39,730 nt of DNA, taken from contig DASZMJ010000355.1 of assembly GCA_035551935.1 (NCBI GenBank), forward strand, positions 1 through 39,730, in the 5' to 3' direction. The notes beneath the pieces are model-generated. The model was not told the origin of the DNA. It worked only from the letters and a program-made list of their open reading frames with translations, and searched no databases. This document shows, in pieces, positions 10,530 to 18,173 of the stretch. The stretch comes from DASZMJ01 sp035551935. GTDB taxonomy: Bacteria; Planctomycetota; Planctomycetia; Isosphaerales; Isosphaeraceae. Made by a program: the position numbers and the translations under genes. Position 1 is the first letter of the stretch. Every line of letters begins with the position of its first letter.

Positions 10530-10717
10530 GGGGGCGTCGCTCTTCGAGTTTCGGCGGGATCGCGACCGGCCCGCGTGGGGCCGATGCGACGCGCGGGGCG
10601 GGTCTCGACGTCGGCAAGGGCCCCGCGCGCCGTCGGCGCCCCGGGACCACCCACGGATTCTATCAGGCCGACGGCCCGATTCCAAGCGGCCATCCCGGTC
10701 GGGCCGGGCCGTCTCCG

Positions 10718-10754
10718 AAAAAAATCGGGGCCCGGCGGGCAGGCCGGGCCCCGA
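10718..10754 (-). terminator. Intrinsic terminator of the second DUF1501 operon
   Basis: On the minus strand a perfect 12-bp GC-rich stem (10743-10754 with 10725-10736, loop 10737-10742) is followed by seven T residues (10724 down to 10718). It begins 39 bases after the stop codon of the gene at 10794-12080. This is the clearest factor-independent terminator in the window, and it separates the two DUF1501/PSCyt cassettes into different transcription units. Confidence 0.85.
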
Positions 10755-10793
10755 CGAGGGCGGAAGGCGGGGGGGGATGGACGACGATCCGCC

Positions 10794-12080
10794 CTAGCTG
10801 ATCAGTTCCTGGATCGGCTTGCCCCCCTCGTCGACGATCTTGATCGGCCGACCGCGCGGGGTGGTGTACTGGGTCGTGGGGTCGATGCCCATCGCCTTGG
10901 CCATGGTGGCGATCATGTCCTGGACGCTGACCGGGCGGTCGACGATGTCGATGCCGTCCTTGTCGGTGGCGCCGACGACCTGGCCCCCCTTCAGGCCGCC
11001 GCCGCCCATGACGATCGACCAGCTCCGCGGCCAGTGGTCGCGGCCGGTGTTCTGGTTGATCTTCGGCGTGCGGCCGAACTCGCCCATCCAGACGACGAGG
11101 GTCGTGTCGAGCAGGCCCGTGCGGGCGAGGTCCTCGACCAGCGCGCCCATCCCCTTGTCGAGGTTCGGCAGGTTGTTCCGCGAGAGCGCCTGGAAGATGC
11201 CGGCGTGGTTGTCCCAGCCGCCCATCGAGACCTCGACGTAGGTGACCCCCTGCTCGACCAGGCGACGCGCCATCAGGCAGCCCTGGCCGAACGAGTTGCG
11301 GCCGTAGCGGTCGCGCTCGGCGGCGGCCACGGCGTCGAGCTTCAGCGCCGGGGTGTACTGCGAGTTCATCATGCGGAACGTCTTCGCGTACACCGCCTTG
11401 TGATCGACGGCGCCGACGCCCCGGCGCTCGTCGGCGAAGCGGTTCTCGACCAGGCTGAGCATCCGCATCCGCCGCTCCATCCGGAGGTCGTCGACCTCCT
11501 TGGGGGGTAGGAGGTTGGCGATCGGCGCATTCGGGTCCTGGACCACGAACGGCGCGTGCGACATGCCGAGGAACCCGGCCCCCTGCCCCGGCGTGTTGAT
11601 GGCGATGCAGTGCGGCAGGTCGAAGTTCTCGAGCTTCGAGCCCAGCTCGTACGAGCAGATCGAGCCGAAGCCGGCGTGGACGACCGTCGGGTTCGGCTGG
11701 TAGCCGGTGTGCATCATGTAGGTGCCCCGGTCGTGGTTCCCCTCCTTGGAATCCAGCGATCGGATGATGCTCAGGTGTTTCATCTGCTTGGCGACGGCCG
11801 GCAGGTGCTGCGAGATCATCACGCCGGGGGCCGAGGTGGCGATCGGCTTGAACTCGCCGCCGTTGTCGCTCTCGGGCTTCAGGTCCCAGGTGTCGAGCTG
11901 GCTGGGCCCGCCCCCCATCCAGAGGACGATGCAGCTCTTGTTCTGCTTGCGGAGGGTGGCCGCGTTGGCCTGCAAGGCCCCGAAGAACTGGGCCGCGGGC
12001 AAGGCCAGGGCCGTCGTCCGCAGGTGGCCGAGGAAGTGGCGACGCGACATGCCGCCGGGCGTGGTCAGGTGGTCGAACAT
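10794..12080 (-). CDS. DUF1501 domain exported protein (second copy)
   Basis: 428 residues, shorter than the first copy. A Tat-like leader SRRHFLGHLRTTALALPAA starts at residue 12. DUF1501 landmarks follow: CIVLWMGGGPSQLDTWDLKP, GTYMMHTGYQPNPT, YVEVSMGGWDNHAGIFQ, TLVVWMGEFGRTPKINQNTG and RDHWPRSWSIVMGGGG. The C-terminus (YTTPRGRPIKIVDEGGKPI) also fits. GGAGG lies 10 bases upstream of the start. It sits 42 bases downstream of the DUF1549 gene and is followed by the intrinsic terminator at 10718-10754, so the two form one operon. It belongs to the subgroup with a 'GRTPKIN' motif, unlike copy one (GRQPTAE), so the copies are not recent duplicates. Confidence 0.9.
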   Translation of the reverse strand: MFDHLTTPGGMSRRHFLGHLRTTALALPAAQFFGALQANAATLRKQNKSCIVLWMGGGPSQLDTWDLKPESDNGGEFKPIATSAPGVMISQHLPAVAKQMKHLSIIRSLDSKEGNHDRGTYMMHTGYQPNPTVVHAGFGSICSYELGSKLENFDLPHCIAINTPGQGAGFLGMSHAPFVVQDPNAPIANLLPPKEVDDLRMERRMRMLSLVENRFADERRGVGAVDHKAVYAKTFRMMNSQYTPALKLDAVAAAERDRYGRNSFGQGCLMARRLVEQGVTYVEVSMGGWDNHAGIFQALSRNNLPNLDKGMGALVEDLARTGLLDTTLVVWMGEFGRTPKINQNTGRDHWPRSWSIVMGGGGLKGGQVVGATDKDGIDIVDRPVSVQDMIATMAKAMGIDPTTQYTTPRGRPIKIVDEGGKPIQELIS

Positions 12081-12122
12081 CGGACCGGAACCCTCCGTCG
12101 AACGGGGCGAGCGGCCGCCGGG

Positions 12123-13736
12123 TCAGTGGTTGAGGATGAACTCGTTGGAGTTGAGCAGGGCCCAGAAGAGGTCTTCCATCACCTGGATCTGGTCGGGCGA
12201 GTTGACGAGGAAGAGCTGCGCCTCGGCCAGCTCCCTGCGCGACGCCGGCCGGCAGAGCGCGGCCAGGTAGAGGCGGTCGGCCAGGAACCGCGCCGGGGGG
12301 ACGCGGTTCTGGAGCTGCGACTGTTCGAGCGAGTCGGCCAGGAAGCTGCCGGGCTTGCCGCCGACGGCCCGGTTCATCAGGTCGCCGTTCATCATCATGA
12401 GGGCCTGCGGGATCGTCCCCTGGAAGGTGGACGACTCGTCCCCCTCGTCGTTGGCGAAGGCGAAGACGAACTGGCGGAGCCACTCGTTGCGCTTGCGTTC
12501 GTTGTCGGCCCCGCCGGCGCCGACCTTCTGCGCCGAGGTCGCCACGAGCAACGAGTCGAAGAGCTGCTCGGGCGTCATCGGCTTCAATGCCATGTGGCTG
12601 AACAGCGCGTCGTCCTTCTCGTTGGCCTTGGTCATCCTGCTGTCGAGCTGGTAGGCGCGGCTGCTCGTGATCCATCGGACGAGGGCCTTGACGTCGTAGC
12701 CGCTGGCCTTGAAGTCGGCCGTGAGGCGGTCGAGCAGCTCGGGGAGGCTGGCCTGGTTCTCGGGCCCGAAGTCGTCGACCGGGTCGACGATCCCCTTGCC
12801 GAAGAAGTGGCCCCACATCCGGTCGACGAAGGCGCGGGCGAACTGGTCGTTGCCGGGGGCGGTGATCAGCCGCGCCAACATCTCGCGGCGGTCGCGGTTG
12901 GCCTCGGTCGTGGTGCCGATCTTGTGGCCGGCGAAGGTCGGGTAGACGATCTTGACCTGGCCGTCGCGGCGGTCGTAGCGGGAATAGGCGGTCGAGGGCT
13001 CGTCATACAGCTCGATGTAGTCGCGGACCTCGGCGCCGGTGGCGTCGGCCTTGAAATGCTCGCGGCGGCGGACCCCCTTGAAGAAGGCGTTGATGCCCCA
13101 GAAGTCCGCCTGCTTCCACTCGTCGATCTTGGGGTGGTCGTGGCACTGGGTGCACTGGATCTGCTGGCCCATGAAGACCCGCATCGTGATCGACGTGAGC
13201 GGGACCGCGCCGTTCTCCAGGTGCGCCAGCGTGTAGTTCGTAGCCCCGTTGTCGCGGTTGGAGCCCTTGGCGCCGATCAGCTCATACGCCATCTCGTTCC
13301 AGGGGCGGTCGGCGCCGAACTGCTGGCGGAGCCAGGTCGACAGCGCCGCGCGATTGACGTCGTTGCCCTGGTTCTGGCGGCCGATCAGGGTCACCGACCA
13401 GATCGTCGCCATGTTCTTGGCGTAGTCCGGGCTCTCGAGGAGGTACTCGACCTGCTTGAGCCGCTTGTCCCGGTCCTTCTGGCGGAGGAAGGCCTCGGCC
13501 TCCTGGACGCTGGGGATGCGGCCGAGGACGTCGAGGTAGACGCGTCGCAGGAAGGCCGCGTCGCCGGCGTCGGGCGAGGGCTTGAGCTTGGCCTCGTCCC
13601 AGGCCGCCTTGAGCATCGCGTCGATGTAGTCGGCCCGATAGCCCTTGGCCTTCGGGTCGGCCCCGAGCGCCTGCGACGCCACGGCGAAGGCCGCCGCCAC
13701 CAGGACGAACCGCAGTCCGAGACGCCGAGCCGTCAT
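12123..13736 (-). CDS. DUF1549/DUF1553 (PSCyt2-PSD1) protein without the heme domain
   Basis: 537 residues with an N-terminal signal peptide (LGLRFVLVAAAFAVASQALG). It starts directly in the PSCyt2/DUF1549 region (FLRRVYLDVLGRIPSVQEAEAFL, then CTQCHDHPKIDEW) and continues into PSD1/DUF1553 (FARAFVDRMWGHFFGKGIVDP, LLDRLTADFKASGYDVKALV), ending in ALLNSNEFILNH. Unlike the 834-residue relative nearby, it has no N-terminal PSCyt1 cytochrome domain; the only CxxCH is the internal CTQCH. GGAGG is 8 bases before the ATG. It is the first gene of a two-gene operon with DUF1501 copy two. The short form with its own DUF1501 partner recurs in planctomycetes (recalled knowledge); the function is not established. 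Confidence 0.9.
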   Translation of the reverse strand: MTARRLGLRFVLVAAAFAVASQALGADPKAKGYRADYIDAMLKAAWDEAKLKPSPDAGDAAFLRRVYLDVLGRIPSVQEAEAFLRQKDRDKRLKQVEYLLESPDYAKNMATIWSVTLIGRQNQGNDVNRAALSTWLRQQFGADRPWNEMAYELIGAKGSNRDNGATNYTLAHLENGAVPLTSITMRVFMGQQIQCTQCHDHPKIDEWKQADFWGINAFFKGVRRREHFKADATGAEVRDYIELYDEPSTAYSRYDRRDGQVKIVYPTFAGHKIGTTTEANRDRREMLARLITAPGNDQFARAFVDRMWGHFFGKGIVDPVDDFGPENQASLPELLDRLTADFKASGYDVKALVRWITSSRAYQLDSRMTKANEKDDALFSHMALKPMTPEQLFDSLLVATSAQKVGAGGADNERKRNEWLRQFVFAFANDEGDESSTFQGTIPQALMMMNGDLMNRAVGGKPGSFLADSLEQSQLQNRVPPARFLADRLYLAALCRPASRRELAEAQLFLVNSPDQIQVMEDLFWALLNSNEFILNH

Positions 13737-13956
13737 CGTCGCGCCCTCCGACCGTCCCGCCCCTCGCCGCGCCGCCGCTTCGACGTAAGGAGGGGCTCAT
13801 TCCCAGCCTACGATACGGCCGCCCGCCGCGTCAAAGGCCCGCGGCGGCCGGCTGCCTGCAACCATCGAAATCGGCGTGCAAGGATCGACTCCGCGATACC
13901 TTACGTCAACACGCCCCGCGCGTGACAGGACGGCCGTGGTTTCCGGGCCGGCCCGG

Positions 13957-14595
13957 CTAGCTCGACTTGCTCGACTTGGCCGGCTTGTCCTCGGCCTCAT
14001 CCTTCGCCTTGGTCGCGTCCGCCTTGGCCTTGGGGTCGGCCTTGGCCTTCGCCTTGGGGTCGGCCTTGGCCTTGGGCTTCGACGTGGCCTTGGCCTTCGG
14101 CTTGGTCTTGGTGTCGGGCTTGGCGACGGGCTCGAACTTCAAGGAGGCGGAGTTGATGCAGTAGCGCAGGCCGGTCGGCGGCGGCCCGTCGCCGAAGACG
14201 TGGCCGAGGTGCGAGCCGCAGTCGTTGCAGACGACCTCGACGCGCTCGACGCCGAAGCTGTAGTCGGGCGCGTTGTCGACGGCCTTCGAGTCGATCGCCT
14301 TGTAGAAGCTCGGCCAGCCGGTGCCCGACTCGAACTTCGCCGTCGAGCTGAACAGCTTGGCGCCGCAGGCGGCGCAGGAGTACGTGCCCCGCTTGTGGTT
14401 GTCCCAGTACTTGCCGGAGAACGCCGGCTCGGTGTCCTTCATCCGGCAGACGAGGTACTGCTCGCGCGTGAGGAGCTTCTGCCATTCCGCGTCGCTCTTC
14501 ACCACCTTGCGCTTCTTCGGCTGCATGATCTGCGCCTCGACGGCCGTCGCCGTCAGCAAGGCCGCCAGGGCCAGGCACGTTCCCCGAAGTCTCAT
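13957..14595 (-). CDS. msrB: Exported peptide-methionine (R)-S-oxide reductase with Lys-rich tail
   Basis: 212 residues. MsrB reduces methionine R-sulfoxide in proteins. A signal peptide (residues 1-21, ending AVEA) predicts export. The MsrB core is complete: zinc ligands CAAC (74-77) and CNDC (123-126), substrate motif SGTGWPSF (90-97), GHVF (131-134) and catalytic Cys in RYCINSASLKF (C146). Cys50 in LVCRMKDTEP could serve as the resolving Cys (inference). After residue 160 comes an unusual low-complexity tail rich in Lys/Ala/Asp (repeats of KAKADPKA), ending in KSSKSS; it may bind the wall, nucleic acid or other anionic surfaces. The start is supported by AGGAGG 9 bases upstream. The neighbour upstream is a DUF892 ferritin-like gene, suggesting a stress context. 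Confidence 0.93.
   Translation of the reverse strand: MRLRGTCLALAALLTATAVEAQIMQPKKRKVVKSDAEWQKLLTREQYLVCRMKDTEPAFSGKYWDNHKRGTYSCAACGAKLFSSTAKFESGTGWPSFYKAIDSKAVDNAPDYSFGVERVEVVCNDCGSHLGHVFGDGPPPTGLRYCINSASLKFEPVAKPDTKTKPKAKATSKPKAKADPKAKAKADPKAKADATKAKDEAEDKPAKSSKSS
14029..14076 (-). repeat. 24-bp tandem repeat encoding the Lys/Ala tail of MsrB
   Basis: Two consecutive 24-base units (14029-14052 and 14053-14076) share their first 21 bases and encode eight-residue KAKADPKA units. Further degenerate copies flank them at about 13990-14110. The length in multiples of 3 keeps the frame, so the tail can grow or shrink by slippage without breaking the enzyme. Confidence 0.7.
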
Positions 14596-14805
14596 GGGCC
14601 GGGACCTCCTCCGCGGGGCAACCCCCGCGCTCCGTCGACGCTCGACATCGGCACCATCCACCGCCGGGGGGGCGATATCAAGATATTCGACGGCCGCCGG
14701 AAAGACAATCGGCGACCCCCGGAAGATGATGACGAAAACCCGCCGCGCGCGACAACGGCCCCATGCGGCCGTGCCGGCGAGCGACGGTTGCGGGAGGGTT
14801 CCCGG

Positions 14806-14840
14806 CCCTCGTCCCCGACGGCAGGCGCGGGGGACGAGGG
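14806..14840 (-). terminator. Perfect 11-bp hairpin downstream of the DUF892 gene
   Basis: ccctcgtcccc (14806-14816) pairs exactly with 14830-14840 around a 13-base loop. It lies about 20 bases after the stop of the minus-strand gene that ends at 14860. There is no T tract, so termination is likely but not certain. Confidence 0.5.
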
Positions 14841-14859
14841 TGCGGGCGGCTGGAGGGTG

Positions 14860-15345
14860 TCAGCGGGCCTCGACGTTGATCGCCTCGGCGAGCTGGGTGA
14901 GCTTCTTGTCGGTGGCACCTTCCTCGTCCAGGGTCTCCTGGAGCAGTCGGGCGGCCTCGTGTTCGTTGAGCAGGTGGGCGTAGGTGCGGACGGTGCCGTA
15001 GCCGGCGATCTCGTAGTGCTCGACGCGCTGGGCGGCGGCGATCAGGCCGGCGTCGTGGACGGCGGGCTCGGCCTTCTGCTTGACCATCTCCTCGCCCTCT
15101 TCGAGGATCCCCTCCATCGCCTTGCAGGTCTTGCCCTTGGGCGATTCGCCGAGCTTCTCGAAGATCAGCTCGAGGCGGCGGATCTGCCCCTCGGTCTCCC
15201 TCAGGTGCGTCTCGAACCCGGCCTTCAGGGCCGGGTCGGTCGCCGCCTTGATCATCTTCGGCAGCGCCTTGGTGATCTGGGTCTCGGCGTTGTAGAGGTC
15301 CCGCAGCTCCTCGACGAAGAGCGTCTGCAACGAGTCGAGTTTCAT
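14860..15345 (-). CDS. DUF892 ferritin-like protein (YciE/YciF family)
   Basis: 161 residues, the usual length for this family of four-helix ferritin-like proteins. The opening LQTLFVEELRDLYNAETQI and the helices with spaced Glu/His (LRETEGQIRRLELIFEKLGE, RVEHYEIAGYGTVRTYA, LLQETLDEEGATDKKLTQLA) match the diiron-type fold. Members are induced by stress in several bacteria, but the reaction is not known. GGGAGA about 8 bases upstream supports the ATG at 15345; the longer frame begins in Arg-rich shadow. It lies between a Gfo/Idh gene (97 bases upstream) and msrB, and all are on the minus strand. The hairpin just after its stop suggests it may be its own unit. Confidence 0.9.
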   Translation of the reverse strand: MKLDSLQTLFVEELRDLYNAETQITKALPKMIKAATDPALKAGFETHLRETEGQIRRLELIFEKLGESPKGKTCKAMEGILEEGEEMVKQKAEPAVHDAGLIAAAQRVEHYEIAGYGTVRTYAHLLNEHEAARLLQETLDEEGATDKKLTQLAEAINVEAR

Positions 15346-15442
15346 CGTGGATTCTCCCTCAACGGCGGTTGGGCGAAATGGACCGCGGACGCGCTTGGTC
15401 CGCAAATCCCATTCCCCCCGCCGCCGACCGAGGAAGGCACGC

Positions 15443-16564
15443 TCACGGGCTCGCCGGCGTGATCTCGACCCAGGACCGGCGGTCGTGCGACTCGAGTACC
15501 GCGTCGGCGACGATCTGGGCGTCCAGGCCGTCGAGGAAGCTCGGCACCGCCTGCCGACCCTCGACGATCGCCGAGACGAACTCCCAGACCAGGTCGTACC
15601 GGAAGACCGTGGCCGGCTCGCCTTGCGACGGGTCGCGCGGGCTCCCCTCGGGCTTGAGGAACTCGGCCGGCACCGGCTCCGGGGCCAGGTCGTGGCCGGT
15701 CTTGCCCAGGAGGATCGTGTTCGGCTCGTGGAGGCGGTAGACGGCCGACCCCTCCGACCCGTTGACCTCGGCCCATTCGTGGCCGAAGCCGTTGCGGTGG
15801 TAACCCTTGGCCAGCGTCGTCCCCTCCCAGACGCCGACGGCGCCGGAGCGGAACTCGCCGATCAGGGCCGACCAGTCGTCGACCTCCGACGGCGGGCAGG
15901 GCTTGCCGTCCTTGGTCACGTCGCGCGGGACGAACCGGGCCACCGAGCCGCAGACCCGCGCGATCGGGCCGAGCAGGTCGATGGCGAAGTCGATCCGGTG
16001 GATCGTCATGTCGTAGAGGTCGCCGGCGCCGGCCTTGTCCTTGTACTGCCGCCAGCCCCAGCTCGTCTCCGGCCAGTCGAGGAACCGCTGCGACCGGAAG
16101 TGCCTCGGCGTGCCGAGCGCGCCCGACTTCAACAAGTGTCTCAGGTAGATCATCGACGGCGCGAAGCGGTACGTGAACGCCGTCATGTGGACGACGCCGG
16201 CATCCCTCGCGACCTCGTACATCGAGCGGACCTCGCCGGCGTTCAGGCCCAGCGGCTTCTCGCACATGACGTGCTTGCCGGCCTTCGCCGCGGCCTCGGC
16301 GATCGGGCGGTGGGTGAAGTTCGGCGTGGCGATGATGACCGCGTCGATGCCCGGCTCGGCGCAGAGGGCGACCGCGTCGGTCGAGACGCGGTCGATGCCC
16401 CAGTCGGCCTTGCGCTTCTCGAGCAAGGCCGCGTCGGCGTCGCAGGCGGCGACCAGCTCGGCGCGGGGGTCGAGTCGGATCGCGGGGACGTGGTGATAGT
16501 CGCTCACGGCCCCGGCGCCGATGACGGCGATGCGGACCTTTCCCGGTCGATTCGTCGTGGCCAT
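15443..16564 (-). CDS. Gfo/Idh/MocA family NAD(P)-dependent oxidoreductase
   Basis: 373 residues. The N-terminal Rossmann domain has IGAGAVSDYHH (GAGAVS at 16-21) for NAD(P), and the family motif CEKPLG with Lys103 is intact. The C-terminal alpha/beta domain contains the active-site stretch AGAGDLYDMTIHRIDFAIDLLG, with Asp and His in the expected places. The family oxidises or epimerises sugars, inositols and related polyols; the exact substrate cannot be read. AAAGGAT 8 bases before the ATG fixes the start and discards a 19-residue Thr-rich extension. It is followed after 28 bases by the upstream end of the DUF2314 gene's coding region in the same direction, so transcription from that gene may read into this one. 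Confidence 0.92.
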   Translation of the reverse strand: MATTNRPGKVRIAVIGAGAVSDYHHVPAIRLDPRAELVAACDADAALLEKRKADWGIDRVSTDAVALCAEPGIDAVIIATPNFTHRPIAEAAAKAGKHVMCEKPLGLNAGEVRSMYEVARDAGVVHMTAFTYRFAPSMIYLRHLLKSGALGTPRHFRSQRFLDWPETSWGWRQYKDKAGAGDLYDMTIHRIDFAIDLLGPIARVCGSVARFVPRDVTKDGKPCPPSEVDDWSALIGEFRSGAVGVWEGTTLAKGYHRNGFGHEWAEVNGSEGSAVYRLHEPNTILLGKTGHDLAPEPVPAEFLKPEGSPRDPSQGEPATVFRYDLVWEFVSAIVEGRQAVPSFLDGLDAQIVADAVLESHDRRSWVEITPASP

Positions 16565-16592
16565 GGGTTCCGATCCTTTCGTGGTGGTCGTC

Positions 16593-17954
16593 TCAGGATT
16601 CGTCGTCGTCGTCCGGCTCATCGGCGAGCGGGTCGTGCTCGGTGGCGACGAGGTTCGTGAAGCCCCCCTCGGTCGCGCCGTCGGGGCGCATCAGGACCCA
16701 GTCGAAGACGTCGGACTCGGCGAGCTCGATGGCCTGGCCGGCGCGGAGGTCGACGCGGCGGACGGGGTCGTTGGCGAGCTGGCCGCGGATGCGGTCGTCG
16801 TCCCAGGTGTTGACGGCGATCCACATGAATTCGTGGAAGTCGTCGGGGCCGCCGACGGGGAAGCCGTGCTTGACGAGCAACTGCTCGCCGGGGGCGAGGC
16901 CGGCGCGAAAACGTTGCTTGATGTCGGGGAGGGTGGCGACGGCCCTGGCGTGGGCTTCGGCCATGGCCGCGCTGTCGCCGGGCACGCCGCGGATGTCGTG
17001 CGCGGTGCCGAAGAGGTCGCCCAGGGCGCTATGAAGCCAGACCCCCTGCCCTTCCGGGAAATGGGCCGGCGGCACGAGTCGGAGGAAGTCGTCGGCGCCC
17101 TTGCGGCCGCGGTGGAACTCCAGTCGGATCGTGGTCCAGCCGCGGACCCCCTCGGGCGGCCCCTCGGGCTCGCCGCGGTAGGTCCGCGCGATCGTGTCGA
17201 GGTCGAGCCGGACCTCGGGCCCAATCTCGATCGTCTTCGGCGGGTCGTCCCGCTCGGCCGCGGCCGCGAGGGTCGTCGCGACGAGCAGGCCGGCCACGCC
17301 GTTGATCAAGGGCAGGAGCACGTTCGGCAGGTCGGGGGGCACGTCGCGGACCTCCAGCTCCGGGAGGCCGAACTTGCCCAGGCCCTTGGTCGTCATCCAG
17401 CCCAGGCCGCGCGCGTCGATCGAGAACGGGACGACGATCTGCCGGGGGATGTGGAGCCGGCCGTCGCCTGGGAACTCGTCGTCGGGGCCCTCGACCGGCA
17501 AGAGCCGCGGGATCGACGGGTCGAGGACGACCCCGTCGTGCCGCTCGGCGATCGCCCGCGCCGCCGCGGCCGCCGCCCAGAAGCCGAGCCGGGGGTGCTG
17601 GATCCGGTCGGGCGACGTGACCAGGGCCAGGTGGGTCGCCCCGCCGAGGCGCCGCTCCTCGTCGTCGCCCATGCCGAACTGGCGGAGGAAGTCGAGGTCG
17701 GGCAGCGGCGGCCCGTCCTCGCGCGTCGTGACGAGGAACGTGACCAGGCCGCGCCGGCCCCACTCGGCCAACGCCTCGCCGAGCGGCGCCCCGATCCGCT
17801 CCTCGGCCCAGGCGACCGAGGTCGCCGCCAGGTCGTCCTGGCCCGGCGGCTCGCCGTCGGCCCGGAAGAAGACGCCGTAACTCATGAAGATCGGGTCGGG
17901 CAGCTTCAGGCGGATCGGCCGGGCCCGTCGGCGTCGGAAGAAGGGGAGCCACAT
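16593..17954 (-). CDS. DUF2314 domain protein
   Basis: 453 residues. The last ~120 residues match DUF2314 (YegJ-like): AEAHARAVATLPDIKQRF, QLLVKHGFPVGGPDDFHEFM, WIAVNTWDDDRIRGQLANDP, then AIELAESDVFDWVLMRPDG and a terminal GGFTNL. The family is often annotated in toxin or immunity neighbourhoods, but its role is unknown. The first ~300 residues form a separate domain with HLALVTSPDRIQHPRLGFWAAAAAA and a Phe/Arg-rich N-terminus (LPFFRRRRARP); no catalytic motif is clear. The C-terminus is acidic (DEPDDDDES). The start at 17954 is the first Met after a low-quality extension; no strong ribosome binding site is visible. It diverges from the zinc-ribbon membrane gene at 18174. Confidence 0.8.
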   Translation of the reverse strand: MWLPFFRRRRARPIRLKLPDPIFMSYGVFFRADGEPPGQDDLAATSVAWAEERIGAPLGEALAEWGRRGLVTFLVTTREDGPPLPDLDFLRQFGMGDDEERRLGGATHLALVTSPDRIQHPRLGFWAAAAAARAIAERHDGVVLDPSIPRLLPVEGPDDEFPGDGRLHIPRQIVVPFSIDARGLGWMTTKGLGKFGLPELEVRDVPPDLPNVLLPLINGVAGLLVATTLAAAAERDDPPKTIEIGPEVRLDLDTIARTYRGEPEGPPEGVRGWTTIRLEFHRGRKGADDFLRLVPPAHFPEGQGVWLHSALGDLFGTAHDIRGVPGDSAAMAEAHARAVATLPDIKQRFRAGLAPGEQLLVKHGFPVGGPDDFHEFMWIAVNTWDDDRIRGQLANDPVRRVDLRAGQAIELAESDVFDWVLMRPDGATEGGFTNLVATEHDPLADEPDDDDES

Positions 17955-18173
17955 CGGATGGTGGTACGTCGTCGGGGTGCTCGGTTGGTCGTCGACGACC
18001 GGACAAACTACTCTCCAACCCTCGCCCGCACAATCCGCGACCGTCCCCCGTTCGCAACCGGCCCCGGCCCTTCCCGACGGCGACGACGACGGTGATGGCG
18101 ATGGCCCCGTGCGTCGGATAAACTCCTGTCGGTCTCCCGGGAACGTCTGTCGCGACCGATCGGAGTGCGTTCG

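Noticed and set aside
13943..13956. 14-bp palindrome ccgggccggcccgg after msrB as a terminator
   Set aside because: A self-complementary GC run without a loop or T tract; common by chance in such GC-rich DNA.
18096..18124. Possible promoter (TGGCGA, 17 bases, TAAACT) for the zinc-ribbon membrane gene
   Set aside because: The -35 matches only 3 of 6 consensus positions; too weak to list.
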